A stretch of 43,945 nucleotides of DNA from assembly GCA_964626685.1 (NCBI GenBank), contig CAZVJY010000014.1, forward strand, positions 1 through 43,945, given 5' to 3'. Both the position numbers and the translations under genes were made by a program. Shown piece by piece: positions 18,265-25,711 of this stretch. The DNA is from RGEC01 sp964626685. GTDB taxonomy: Bacteria > Bacteroidota > Bacteroidia > NS11-12g > UBA955. Each line of letters begins with the position of its first letter. The stretch's first letter is position 1. The notes beneath the pieces were generated by a model. That model did no database searches, was not told the DNA's origin, and saw only the letters and a list, made by a program, of their open reading frames with translations.

Positions 18265-18648
18265 TTAAATTTTTTTTGCCAGAAAAATCAAAAAATCAGA
18301 GCGAATTTCATTGAATGTTTTTCGAAAGGTATGCATGCTGTAACTTAGCACTATATTTTCTTCCATTTTTCTGTGTTCTGACGCCACATTATTTGCATTT
18401 ACATTTTCGGCGATACGCAGTTCATCATCATGAATATCATGCCTTAGTTCATCCAATAGCTCTTTCTGGCGGATAAACTGGTTCTGAAAATGTTCTACCT
18501 GCACCAAAACTTCTTTGCCAGTATTGGCTTTGGCAACTTCCTCGAGGCGGTTTTCAAACGACTGAATTTCATCGCGGATCAAATCCAGCATTGAAGTCCA
18601 TTCGGTGTGCAAATGATGGATTTCTTTAATATATAGTTTATTGGGCAT
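18265..18648 (-). CDS. Small helical/coiled-coil protein, unknown function
   Basis: Unrecognised 127-aa protein, charged and helical throughout. There is no signal peptide, membrane segment or Cys. Heptad-like stretches (SFENRLEEVAKA, QFIRQKELLDELRHDI) suggest a coiled coil. Acidic and basic residues alternate and several His occur near the N-terminus (IKEIHHLHTEW). It follows iscA by 62 nt on the same strand, so it may be read through from the isc genes or have its own promoter. An 8-bp hairpin covers its start codon (18645-18666). The methionine at 18648 is the only good start. The coding call rests on frame length and context; function is not assigned. Confidence 0.7.
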   Translation of the reverse strand: MPNKLYIKEIHHLHTEWTSMLDLIRDEIQSFENRLEEVAKANTGKEVLVQVEHFQNQFIRQKELLDELRHDIHDDELRIAENVNANNVASEHRKMEENIVLSYSMHTFRKTFNEIRSDFLIFLAKKI

Positions 18649-18666
18649 AGCAAAGCAATGCTATGC
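18645..18666 (-). promoter_or_regulatory. Hairpin over the start codon of the coiled-coil gene
   Basis: A perfect inverted repeat, GCATAGCA (18645-18652) and TGCTATGC (18659-18666), with a 6-nt loop. One arm contains the ATG at 18648. Formed in the mRNA it would sequester the start codon. A one-mismatch TAnnTTTG box (TTGCTTTG, 18651-18658) overlaps it, so it could instead be an operator at the promoter. Confidence 0.4.
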
Positions 18667-18710
18667 ATGCTATTAAAATTATGAAGTGACGAATATCGTC
18701 TTTGAGCTGA

Positions 18711-19058
18711 TTAAACTGCGAAGCTCTCGCCACAACCACAGGTGCGGGACGCGTTGGGATTGATAAAATTAAACCCCTTGCCGTTCAAACCGTCGCTAAA
18801 ATCAAGCTCCGTGCCACAGAGATACAGAAAGCTTTTCATATCGCAAACCACCTTCAGATTTTCATCACCAAAAACCATGTCTCCAGCCTGCGATTCATTG
18901 TCAAAATCAAGCTGGTAGGTCAGGCCCGAGCATCCTCCGCCCTTTACACCCACCCGTACAAAATATTCCGGCGCACTGATGCCCGCTTCTTTCATAAGGG
19001 AATGCACTTTGCTGCGAGCCTTATCGGTGATGGTGATATCTGCGGTGTCGGTGAGCAT
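18711..19058 (-). CDS. iscA: IscA-type iron-sulfur cluster carrier
   Basis: A-type Fe-S carrier that passes clusters from the IscU scaffold to target enzymes in the cytoplasm, 115 aa. The three conserved Cys are present: C43 in GGGCSGLTY, and C107 and C109 in the C-terminal CGCGESF. The core FVRVGVKGGGCSG and the GFNFINPNAS stretch are typical. IscA and ErpA cannot be separated from sequence alone. It lies 6 nt after the iscU stop and is last in the iscS-iscU-iscA set. Confidence 0.95.
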   Translation of the reverse strand: MLTDTADITITDKARSKVHSLMKEAGISAPEYFVRVGVKGGGCSGLTYQLDFDNESQAGDMVFGDENLKVVCDMKSFLYLCGTELDFSDGLNGKGFNFINPNASRTCGCGESFAV

Positions 19059-19064
19059 GAATGC

Positions 19065-19481
19065 TTAGTGATGAGACTTTTCTTCGGCAATGGGCTCAAG
19101 ACCCTGCTTTACTCGATAATCATTGATGGCAGCCCGGATAGCGTCTTCGGCCAGCACAGAACAGTGAATTTTTACCGGAGGCAAAGCCAGTTCTTCCACA
19201 ATATCCATATTATCAATGGTCAATGCCTGATCCACAGATTTTCCCTTCAGCCACTCTGTGGCCAGAGAAGAAGAAGCAATGGCTGATCCGCAACCAAAAG
19301 TTTTAAAACGGGCATCTTCAATAACACCGGTTTCGGGATTTACCTGAATCTGCAAACGCATTACATCTCCGCACTCGGGTGCACCTACCAGTCCGGTTCC
19401 TACGTTGGGACTGCCTTTGTCAAGCGTTCCCACATTGCGGGGATTGCTATAGTGGTCAATTACCTTTTCACTGTATGCCAT
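19065..19481 (-). CDS. iscU: IscU Fe-S cluster scaffold
   Basis: Scaffold on which [2Fe-2S] and [4Fe-4S] clusters are built using sulfur from IscS; 138 aa. Ligands C37 (with D39, PECGDVM), C64 (FGCGSAIASSS) and C107 (KIHCSVLAEDAI) are all present. LPPVK (about 100-104) is the known HscA-binding motif in IscU proteins, although no hscA or hscB is in the window. It starts 62 nt after the iscS stop, behind its own two-element promoter (19512-19543), and is followed at 6 nt by iscA. Confidence 0.97.
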   Translation of the reverse strand: MAYSEKVIDHYSNPRNVGTLDKGSPNVGTGLVGAPECGDVMRLQIQVNPETGVIEDARFKTFGCGSAIASSSLATEWLKGKSVDQALTIDNMDIVEELALPPVKIHCSVLAEDAIRAAINDYRVKQGLEPIAEEKSHH

Positions 19482-19511
19482 GTCAATTTTTTCGTTTTAG
19501 GGTTTTCAATA

Positions 19512-19543
19512 CAAAATTATAGTCTATTTAGAATCTTTACAAA
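19512..19543 (-). promoter_or_regulatory. Internal promoter for iscUA
   Basis: The minus strand shows TTTG (19540-19543), a 20-nt spacer and TAATTTTG (19512-19519), an exact -33/-7 pair of the Bacteroidota type. It sits directly after the iscS stop codon and 30 nt before the iscU ATG. This suggests iscUA can be transcribed independently of iscS. Confidence 0.65.
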
Positions 19544-20755
19544 TTAATGTTCCGTCCATTGTACGGATTTTAGGTCGATGCCGTCCTTAAACATTTCCCA
19601 AAGCGGACTCATGTCGCGCAGGCGGTTTACCGCGTCGGTTACGCATTTGATGGTAAAATCAATTTCTTCATCGGTGGTATAGCGGCTAAGACCGAAACGG
19701 AGGGAACTGTGAGCAAGTTCATCATCCAGGCCCAGACTTTTCAGCACATAACTGGGCTCGAGAGAAGCCGATGTGCAGGCAGAGCCGGAAGAAACAGCAA
19801 TATCCTTAATCGCCATCATCAGTCCTTCACCCTCCACATATTTAAAACTAATATTGGTGGTATGGGGCAAACGATGTTCTTTGGATCCGTTCAGGTAAGA
19901 CTCTTCAAGAGTAAGCAAGGAGCTTTCGAGCCTGTCGCGCATTTTGATGATTCTGTCGGTATCGGACTGCATTTCGACACGGGCAAGCTCTGCTGCCTTA
20001 CCAAAACCTACTATACCGGGCACATTGAGCGTACCGCTGCGCATTCCACGCTCGTGGCCACCACCATCCATCTGGGCAGTTACCTTTACCCGGGGATTTT
20101 TGCGGCGCACATACAAAGCACCAATACCTTTCGGACCATACATTTTGTGGGCCGTAAAACTCATCAGATCGATGTTGTCGGCAATTACATCCACAGGAAT
20201 TTTACCCACGGCCTGGGTAGCATCAGAATGAAACAGCACACCATGCTTTTTGCATACCGCACCAATTTCACGGATGGGCTGCAATACTCCAATTTCGTTG
20301 TTGCCAAACATGATGGTCACTACGATGGTGTTAGGGCGGATGGCTTCTTCTACCTGTGCTACGGTGAGCAGACCATTTTCAGCCGGATGCAGGTAAGTGA
20401 TTTCCGCACCCTGCTTCTCAAGATGCTTGCAGGTGTCGAGAATGGCTTTGTGCTCAGTAACGGCGGTTATAATGTGTTTTCCTTTTTCAGCGTACATTTC
20501 AAATACGCCTTTTAAAGCTAGGTTGTTACTCTCTGTAGCGCCGCTGGTGAAAATGATTTCCTTCTCGTTGGCGCCTATTAGTGTGGCTATTTGCTCACGG
20601 GCATAGTCCACGGCTTCTTCAGCTTTCCAACCAAAAGGATGGTTGCGGCTTGCTGCGTTCCCAAAATCCTCCGTAAAAAAAGGAATCATGGTTTCCAATA
20701 CACGGGGATCCACCTTGGTGGTGGCGTTGTTATCGAGATATACAGGGAGTTTCAT
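19544..20755 (-). CDS. iscS: Cysteine desulfurase IscS
   Basis: PLP-dependent enzyme converting cysteine to alanine and transferring the sulfur as a persulfide to IscU and other acceptors; 403 aa, the normal IscS length. The N-terminus VYLDNNATTKVDP is typical. PLP lysine K204 lies in TAHKMYGPKG, the PLP-stacking His is in TEHKA (about 102), and the catalytic C327 is in SSGSACTSASLEPSYVL on the mobile loop. The longer active-site loop places it in the group I (IscS/NifS) desulfurases rather than SufS. No iscR, hscAB or ferredoxin gene is adjacent. The gene diverges from mce across about 110 bp. Confidence 0.97.
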   Translation of the reverse strand: MKLPVYLDNNATTKVDPRVLETMIPFFTEDFGNAASRNHPFGWKAEEAVDYAREQIATLIGANEKEIIFTSGATESNNLALKGVFEMYAEKGKHIITAVTEHKAILDTCKHLEKQGAEITYLHPAENGLLTVAQVEEAIRPNTIVVTIMFGNNEIGVLQPIREIGAVCKKHGVLFHSDATQAVGKIPVDVIADNIDLMSFTAHKMYGPKGIGALYVRRKNPRVKVTAQMDGGGHERGMRSGTLNVPGIVGFGKAAELARVEMQSDTDRIIKMRDRLESSLLTLEESYLNGSKEHRLPHTTNISFKYVEGEGLMMAIKDIAVSSGSACTSASLEPSYVLKSLGLDDELAHSSLRFGLSRYTTDEEIDFTIKCVTDAVNRLRDMSPLWEMFKDGIDLKSVQWTEH

Positions 20756-20782
20756 TTACTTATTTAGATTGATTCTAATTTG

Positions 20783-20790
20783 CAAAAGTA
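20783..20790 (-). promoter_or_regulatory. -7 box of iscS
   Basis: The minus strand reads TACTTTTG, an exact TAnnTTTG match, 27 nt before the iscS ATG. No TTTG was found at standard spacing upstream. Confidence 0.5.
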
Positions 20791-20864
20791 ACACCAATCG
20801 GAGCAATTCTGTTTTACGGCAGCATGAATTTTTTCGATGCAGATGGATTGCTTTATTTTGCTGT

Positions 20865-21266
20865 ATGAAACAATTGGAACATATTGGCATTGCCGTCAAA
20901 GATCTTGAGGCTTCTATTGCCTTGTACACCAAGCTGCTGGGCAAAGCACCTTACAAAACCGAGGAAGTGGAAAGTGAAGGGGTGATTACGGTGTTTTTTG
21001 ATCTGGGAAATACAAAGATAGAACTACTTGGGGCGACACGCACAGACAGCCCCATTGCCAAGTTCATAGAAAAACGTGGCGAGGGAATACATCACATCGC
21101 TTTTACCGTTGAAAACATAAAGGAAAATTTACTCGAAAAAAGTGCCATCGGTTTTGAATTGATTAATGCGGAACCCAAAGATGGAGCAGATAATAAATTA
21201 ATTGCATTTTTACACCCGAAAAGCACAGGAAATGTATTGGTGGAAATGTGTGAAGAAAAGAGGTAG
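20865..21266 (+). CDS. mce: Methylmalonyl-CoA epimerase
   Basis: Interconverts (2R)- and (2S)-methylmalonyl-CoA in the propionyl-CoA/succinyl-CoA route; cytoplasmic, 133 aa, the usual length. It is a vicinal-oxygen-chelate (glyoxalase-like) fold. Expected metal ligands are visible: His in EHIGIAVKDL, His in GEGIHHIAFTV and the C-terminal Glu in NVLVEMCEE. Other family markers are ETF-like spacing around LLGATRTDSPIAKF and HPKSTGNVLVEM. The frame is open further upstream, but ATG at 20865 gives the canonical MKQLEHIGIAV start. A TATTTTG box (one base shorter than the consensus) ends 4 nt before the ATG, again suggesting a very short leader. No mutase gene is nearby. Confidence 0.95.
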   Translation: MKQLEHIGIAVKDLEASIALYTKLLGKAPYKTEEVESEGVITVFFDLGNTKIELLGATRTDSPIAKFIEKRGEGIHHIAFTVENIKENLLEKSAIGFELINAEPKDGADNKLIAFLHPKSTGNVLVEMCEEKR

Positions 21267-21599
21267 TTTTTTATTGGTTGTATTTTTTCTTAATTGTGTT
21301 ATTTGCTTGTTATAATGAATTAATTATATAATTTAAATAATAAATAATTAAAATGATTGTTTTAACTTTTAATTAACACTATTTTTTTATCCTTTTCATA
21401 ACTCTAAAAGATCTAAACAAAAATTATATTTCCATTTATATTAATTGTTTATTTTTTACATATTGAACAAATATGTCCATTTATCATTAAATTTCCAGGT
21501 TTATCAAGAATACTGTTTAAACATTATTTTTTTTGCAATAACATACGATATACATATGTATTTTATTTCCACAATAATTAAAACTAATAAAGGATTAAA
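21267..21599. other. AT-rich gene-free gap between mce and the LysE exporter
   Basis: About 333 bp of very AT-rich DNA with runs of T and A and many TTAAT/AATTA words. A short open frame crossing 21445-21696 has an AT-driven hydrophobic composition and overlaps the LysE gene in antisense, so it is not called. No hairpin terminator, RNA gene or clear promoter was recognised. Confidence 0.4.
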
Positions 21600-22223
21600 C
21601 TATAGTATCGCTCTAAGCAATAAATTCAGTCCCATTATAAACATTACAATCGCTACTATTTTATCAACCTTTTTTAGCCATTTTTCTTTGATATAGTTTT
21701 TAAGCAATGATGCAGCGGCAGCGATGCCTACTTCGGTGCTGAAGATAGCAATTATGGCAAACGCGCCAAAGATGATTTTTTGCTGAAGCAGATAACCCGA
21801 TGCAGGGGGGAAACTGTATAATCCAAGCCACCAGGCTGCATTGGCCGGATTTAGGATATTGATGATAAACGGTCTTAAATAGAAGTCACGGGCGGAGCGA
21901 AGTCCTTTTACTTCTGTGTTTTCTGTTTTGTCACTGCGTTTTTTGACCCACATCCACACGCCCATGCCCAGTAAAAGAAATCCGCCGGCCATGGATATTG
22001 ATTGCTGATGTTTTTGCAGGAAATCAGATACAACAGCTGTAAAACCAATCGCCAAAGTAAGAAAAATAACATCACCGGTAATAACCCCTGAGGCAATGAT
22101 TACTCCTTTTCTGGTTCCATGCTGAATTCCGGCCTGAATAAGCATAAAAAAGATAACACCCAGCAGGATGCTCATCATAAAGCCTGCAACCAGACCGTAT
22201 AGCGCGGGTGCCAGCCAGGCCAA
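21600..22223 (-). CDS. LysE/RhtB-family exporter
   Basis: Inner-membrane exporter of 207 aa, a family that exports amino acids or related small molecules; the substrate is not readable. The N-terminus GLVAGFMMSILLGVIFFMLIQAGIQHGTRKG matches the LysE pattern (a Gly/Pro-rich first helix then a charged GxxxG loop). About six hydrophobic segments lie near 5-25, 38-60, 70-90, 118-140, 145-165 and 185-205. The motif FIINILNPANAAWWLG (about 115-130) is the usual LysE NPxxxxWW-type region. The start is 2 nt after the lipoprotein stop, so the two are almost certainly cotranscribed. Confidence 0.85.
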   Translation of the reverse strand: MAWLAPALYGLVAGFMMSILLGVIFFMLIQAGIQHGTRKGVIIASGVITGDVIFLTLAIGFTAVVSDFLQKHQQSISMAGGFLLLGMGVWMWVKKRSDKTENTEVKGLRSARDFYLRPFIINILNPANAAWWLGLYSFPPASGYLLQQKIIFGAFAIIAIFSTEVGIAAAASLLKNYIKEKWLKKVDKIVAIVMFIMGLNLLLRAIL

Positions 22224-22225
22224 TT

Positions 22226-22615
22226 TCAGTAGGGTTTCAGGTGCAAAATCAGTTCACTTTGCCGATCACGAATCCAAAATTGTTTTCGGGTTAGGCGAAT
22301 GATTTCATAAATACTGCGATTGCCATTATCGTAATCAATTACAATATCCTTTTCATTGGTCATAGTACCCCATATGCCATTGATTTTACCGGAATCCGTA
22401 GTTTCAATGAAAGCATAATTACGGGTGAATTCCCAAACCAGGTCTTTGTAAGCATTGGTAACTTCCTGTTGGTTTTTCTCAGCATAACCAACCACCCATT
22501 TGCCTTCGATGCGCTCTTTACGGCTCCATATTGAAATATAGGGGCCGTCTTTATATTTTTTGCAGGCTGATACGGCCAAAATGGTGAGACACAGGATAAC
22601 TAAAATTCGGTTCAT
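22226..22615 (-). CDS. Small lipoprotein, unknown function
   Basis: 129-aa predicted lipoprotein: n-region MNR, hydrophobic ILVILCLTILAVSAC with a lipobox (VSAC), then KKYKDGP. The mature part is a compact beta-rich stretch: EGKWVVGYAEKN, WEFTRNYAFIETTDSGKINGIWG and a repetitive strand pattern to the end. This recalls the lipocalin-like small lipoproteins common in Bacteroidota, but that is only a resemblance. ATG at 22615 is preferred over one 9 nt upstream because it starts the lipoprotein signal directly. The gene lies 36 nt after the M1 peptidase stop and 2 nt before the LysE gene. A one-mismatch -7 box (CAATTTTG, 22622-22629) precedes it by 6 nt. Confidence 0.75.
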   Translation of the reverse strand: MNRILVILCLTILAVSACKKYKDGPYISIWSRKERIEGKWVVGYAEKNQQEVTNAYKDLVWEFTRNYAFIETTDSGKINGIWGTMTNEKDIVIDYDNGNRSIYEIIRLTRKQFWIRDRQSELILHLKPY

Positions 22616-22651
22616 GGTATGCAAAATTGCGTTATTTGTTTGAATTATGGT

Positions 22652-25627
22652 TTAATAGATGAAATTCCTGACAATATCGAAGGGATCGTTCAAATCAAGG
22701 CGCATGCGGACAGTAGCAAATTGATACCACTTAAACCGGGGATTGGCGTCTTTGAAATCTGCAAAAGTCTTGCTGTAAAACAGTGGAAGAGTGGCCTCAA
22801 AATTGGAACTTTTACCTACCCGGGTCGAAAAACTCAATCCGCCGGCAAAAGGAATATTTTCAGAAAGATTTGCCGAGGTCGGAACAACTGCCGCATCAAA
22901 GAAAAGCTGAATGGGTAAAAACGGCAAAACATGGGTATTCAGATTAACCCCTGCGACCCATCTGTCGGTATTGAGGTTGGGGAACATGCGAATTCCATTC
23001 GCCCCATTCACCAAAATCTGGCTCCAATAGCCATTGCCACTCCCGAAACGGGCGCTTCGCGCTACTGCCATATGGCTGAATGTTGGATCATTGGGGGTAA
23101 ACTGGGGTGCACTGATGGGCAAGACAAAATTGCCGGTGCTACCCTTATAATTGTGGAACATACCAGATGCATATCCTTTGGCTCTGAAGCCGATATTCTT
23201 CTTGGATTTGTTGGGATAGGGAATATAGATTTCGGCAGTAGCATTCGCCATTACAAATTCGCCGTAGGATGGTCCGAATTGTGTTTTAGATCCAAACAGC
23301 CCGTTGCCGCCTCCCATGATATCCACCCGAGTATTAAACGGCATCAGCTTTTTACCGGATTCTCTTATCCATGAAACACGCGCAACATCTGATTCCCAGG
23401 TAGCTGCTGTCAATGAAATAATTTCGTTGAGTCTTACACGGGTAATTTCTGTTTCCAATCTGTTGGATACCCATGGTTTTATTAAACGGAAATAATTGGT
23501 GGCCTTTAATGCCCAACGGTTGTAGGTGGAAATTTCTCTGTAGGCATACATGGGCTGAAAACTGAAGCGGCGCAGGTTTAATCCTACCTCAGTGAGTGCA
23601 AAAGGCCCGCTGCGGTGAAAAATATTTCTGCGCAAACCTGCAAAACCCACAATTTCTTTTGATTTTACGCCATAAAGCGGCGCTAACCAGTATTCCCAGT
23701 TGCGGCGGGGAAATGTAAGGTTGGAAAACACCAGTCCGGGGGTATAACCATCATATTTGTTCCACATAAAGAACATCGGAAACACCCAGTGCTTGTTCTG
23801 TCCACGTGTGTACAAACCCGGCAAACCGAATTTTCCTTTACCCCAGGTTTTGAGGATAGCGCGGCCTGTGGTAGCATCGTTGTTGGCCATATTGCTTTCG
23901 GGCAGATAGCCGCTGGCGTTAAGTACCACTTCCTGCATTTTGCCCTTCAGTTCCACCGTGGTATCTGAATGCACCCACATGCTTTCCTTGCGGGTTCCGT
24001 AACGCCATTGGAGCTTTACAGGCAGTTCATAAGGGGTTTTGTTGTTTATCTTGACAATATATCCTGATTTGGATTTTTGCACAGATTGAATGGCCATATC
24101 CGGAGCCGGACCGGAAAGCAGCCCATCAAAAAACCAGGTGAGTTTTTTACCGCTCACTTCTTCAAAAGTGGCCTGCAGATCGGAAGGTAAAGGGTGTTTG
24201 TACTGCCACTTTCTAAAATAGGTCTTCATGCAGCTGTCCATCACAGATCGCCCAAGGTATTCCTGAAGGTAGAGAAACCGCTGTGGATTGATGGCATAAA
24301 CAATAGCGCCGTAATTCACACCGGTATAATCGCGGCTATGCAGGTGGCCGCATTGAAACTGACCCACATCATGAGTGAGCCTAAAAGCTGCATAGTTGCT
24401 GTTTGCAGGAAATTTGTCGCCGGGCGAATATTCATCCGCTCCTTTGCCTTCGGCCTGCTGCTGATAAAAGGTATTGATGCTTTCATCCATCCAGGGGTGT
24501 TCGCGCTCTTGGGAACCAAGCATTCCCTGAAACCAGTTGTGACCCACTTCATGGATGATAGTTCCTTCAGAAGCATCATTACAAATGGTAATCATGGGAT
24601 ACTCCATTCCACCGGCGCCCTCTAGAGGACCAATAACAACGGTGCAATAGCGATAGGGATATAAACCCACACGGCGTGAATAGTATTGCAGTGCCTTGTC
24701 AATGGCTGCCAGCATAGAAGGTCCGTTGGCTTTTTTGGAATTTTGGTAAAAGGCATATGTTGTTACCTCCAGCCCACCGGGCAATGTGGTTTTGCCTTTA
24801 GCAACCTGAAAATCAGGTTTTGCGAACCAGGCAAAGTCACTAACCATTTTTTGTTTGTATGTAAGCGTTTTTCGACCGGTTCTTTCGGTTGTATCGCGTC
24901 CCGTTACCAAAGAATCCAGCCAGGTAAATTCGGCAGAGTCCTGCAATTCTCCTGTTGCGGCAACACGCCAGTTTGCCGGTACATCAAGGGTAACCTCATA
25001 ATCTCCAAACTCGCTGTAGTATTCACCCTGCTCTGCGTAGGGAAAAACGTTCCAGCCATTCACATCATATACGGCAGGCTTGGGGTACCACTGCGTAATG
25101 GAAAACAAGTCGCCGTTATATCCCAAGCGACTGAAAAGCCAGGGTATTTTAACCCGAAATGGTGTGGAGATGGTGATTTTTTCACCACTACCGAGAGGCT
25201 TAGGCAGCGACAAATAAACAATATCGGGATTAACCGCATCTGCAGTGTGCGCGGCAGGTATGCCATTAACAGTGAAGTTAAGACCATCAAGTGAACCCCG
25301 CTCCTGTTCGGTCAGGTTGAAAAATTTGGTATTCCCATTGATTACCGCCTCCTTACCATAGGCTGTATGCCTTCCTGAAAAAGCATTAGGCCATATGTGA
25401 AAGGGTATTTGAAGTAAAACATCCGGGCTGTTGTTTGTGTATACAATGGTTTGTTTGCAATCCAGCGATTTAGCACCTTCCTGAAAAATTACTTCTATAC
25501 GATGATCTACCTGCTGCTGCCAGGCGGACTGCTTCTTGGAGCGGACGCTTTGTGCCGATACGAGCACCGGAAGAATGGTGAGTAGCAGGGGCAGAAAGCG
25601 CTGCACAGGAATAAACAAGGCGGACAT
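22652..25627 (-). CDS. M1-family metallopeptidase with barrel-like C-terminal half
   Basis: Exported 991-aa zinc metallopeptidase. The signal peptide is FLPLLLTILPVLVSAQ. The N-terminal M1 domain (about 30-480) shows GGMEYP (the GAMEN-type substrate motif), the zinc motif HEVGH at about 359-363 and the third ligand Glu in WMDESINTFYQQ. The C-terminal part (about 600-991) is not a normal M1 domain. It alternates aromatic and polar residues in strand-like blocks (WEYWLAPLYGVKSKEIVG, RFSFQPMYAYREISTYN, WYQFATVRMRLDLNDPF) and ends in a terminal aromatic residue (FIY), like an outer-membrane barrel. The upstream in-frame ATG at 25660 lies within a promoter spacer, so 25627 is chosen. It leads a probable operon with the lipoprotein and the LysE exporter. 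Confidence 0.9.
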   Translation of the reverse strand: MSALFIPVQRFLPLLLTILPVLVSAQSVRSKKQSAWQQQVDHRIEVIFQEGAKSLDCKQTIVYTNNSPDVLLQIPFHIWPNAFSGRHTAYGKEAVINGNTKFFNLTEQERGSLDGLNFTVNGIPAAHTADAVNPDIVYLSLPKPLGSGEKITISTPFRVKIPWLFSRLGYNGDLFSITQWYPKPAVYDVNGWNVFPYAEQGEYYSEFGDYEVTLDVPANWRVAATGELQDSAEFTWLDSLVTGRDTTERTGRKTLTYKQKMVSDFAWFAKPDFQVAKGKTTLPGGLEVTTYAFYQNSKKANGPSMLAAIDKALQYYSRRVGLYPYRYCTVVIGPLEGAGGMEYPMITICNDASEGTIIHEVGHNWFQGMLGSQEREHPWMDESINTFYQQQAEGKGADEYSPGDKFPANSNYAAFRLTHDVGQFQCGHLHSRDYTGVNYGAIVYAINPQRFLYLQEYLGRSVMDSCMKTYFRKWQYKHPLPSDLQATFEEVSGKKLTWFFDGLLSGPAPDMAIQSVQKSKSGYIVKINNKTPYELPVKLQWRYGTRKESMWVHSDTTVELKGKMQEVVLNASGYLPESNMANNDATTGRAILKTWGKGKFGLPGLYTRGQNKHWVFPMFFMWNKYDGYTPGLVFSNLTFPRRNWEYWLAPLYGVKSKEIVGFAGLRRNIFHRSGPFALTEVGLNLRRFSFQPMYAYREISTYNRWALKATNYFRLIKPWVSNRLETEITRVRLNEIISLTAATWESDVARVSWIRESGKKLMPFNTRVDIMGGGNGLFGSKTQFGPSYGEFVMANATAEIYIPYPNKSKKNIGFRAKGYASGMFHNYKGSTGNFVLPISAPQFTPNDPTFSHMAVARSARFGSGNGYWSQILVNGANGIRMFPNLNTDRWVAGVNLNTHVLPFLPIQLFFDAAVVPTSANLSENIPFAGGLSFSTRVGKSSNFEATLPLFYSKTFADFKDANPRFKWYQFATVRMRLDLNDPFDIVRNFIY

Positions 25628-25642
25628 TGTATACAAACTGTG

Positions 25643-25672
25643 CAAAAATATAGGGGGCATCTGTGAACCAAA
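25643..25672 (-). promoter_or_regulatory. Promoter of the M1 peptidase gene
   Basis: The minus strand has TTTG (25669-25672), an 18-nt spacer and TATTTTTG (25643-25650), both elements exact. It lies 15 nt before the ATG at 25627 and excludes the longer start at 25660. It is back-to-back with the promoter of the divergent TPR gene. Confidence 0.75.
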
Positions 25673-25697
25673 CAGGTTTTTCGACCAATCGGCTGAT

Positions 25698-25705
25698 TAT
25701 TTTTG
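25698..25705 (+). promoter_or_regulatory. -7 box of the TPR-comA operon
   Basis: TATTTTTG is an exact TAnnTTTG match ending 6 nt before the ATG at 25712. The predicted transcript would begin at or within a few bases of the start codon. Upstream there is only a T-run (25677-25681) in place of a -33 TTTG. Confidence 0.6.
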
Positions 25706-25711
25706 ACGGCG

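Noticed and set aside
19709..20515. A 268-codon open frame on the plus strand inside iscS
   Set aside because: iscS is certain from its catalytic Lys and Cys; the opposite frame shows no domain and no promoter.
18265..20755. New defence or toxin-antitoxin system around the coiled-coil gene
   Set aside because: No toxin, nuclease or antitoxin partner is present; context is iron-sulfur assembly.
21445..21696. Small plus-strand gene in the AT-rich gap
   Set aside because: Hydrophobic and Ile/Asn-rich by composition only, overlaps LysE in antisense, and has no promoter box.
25625..25660. Longer M1 start at 25660
   Set aside because: That ATG lies within the spacer of an exact -33/-7 promoter; the signal peptide begins properly at 25627.
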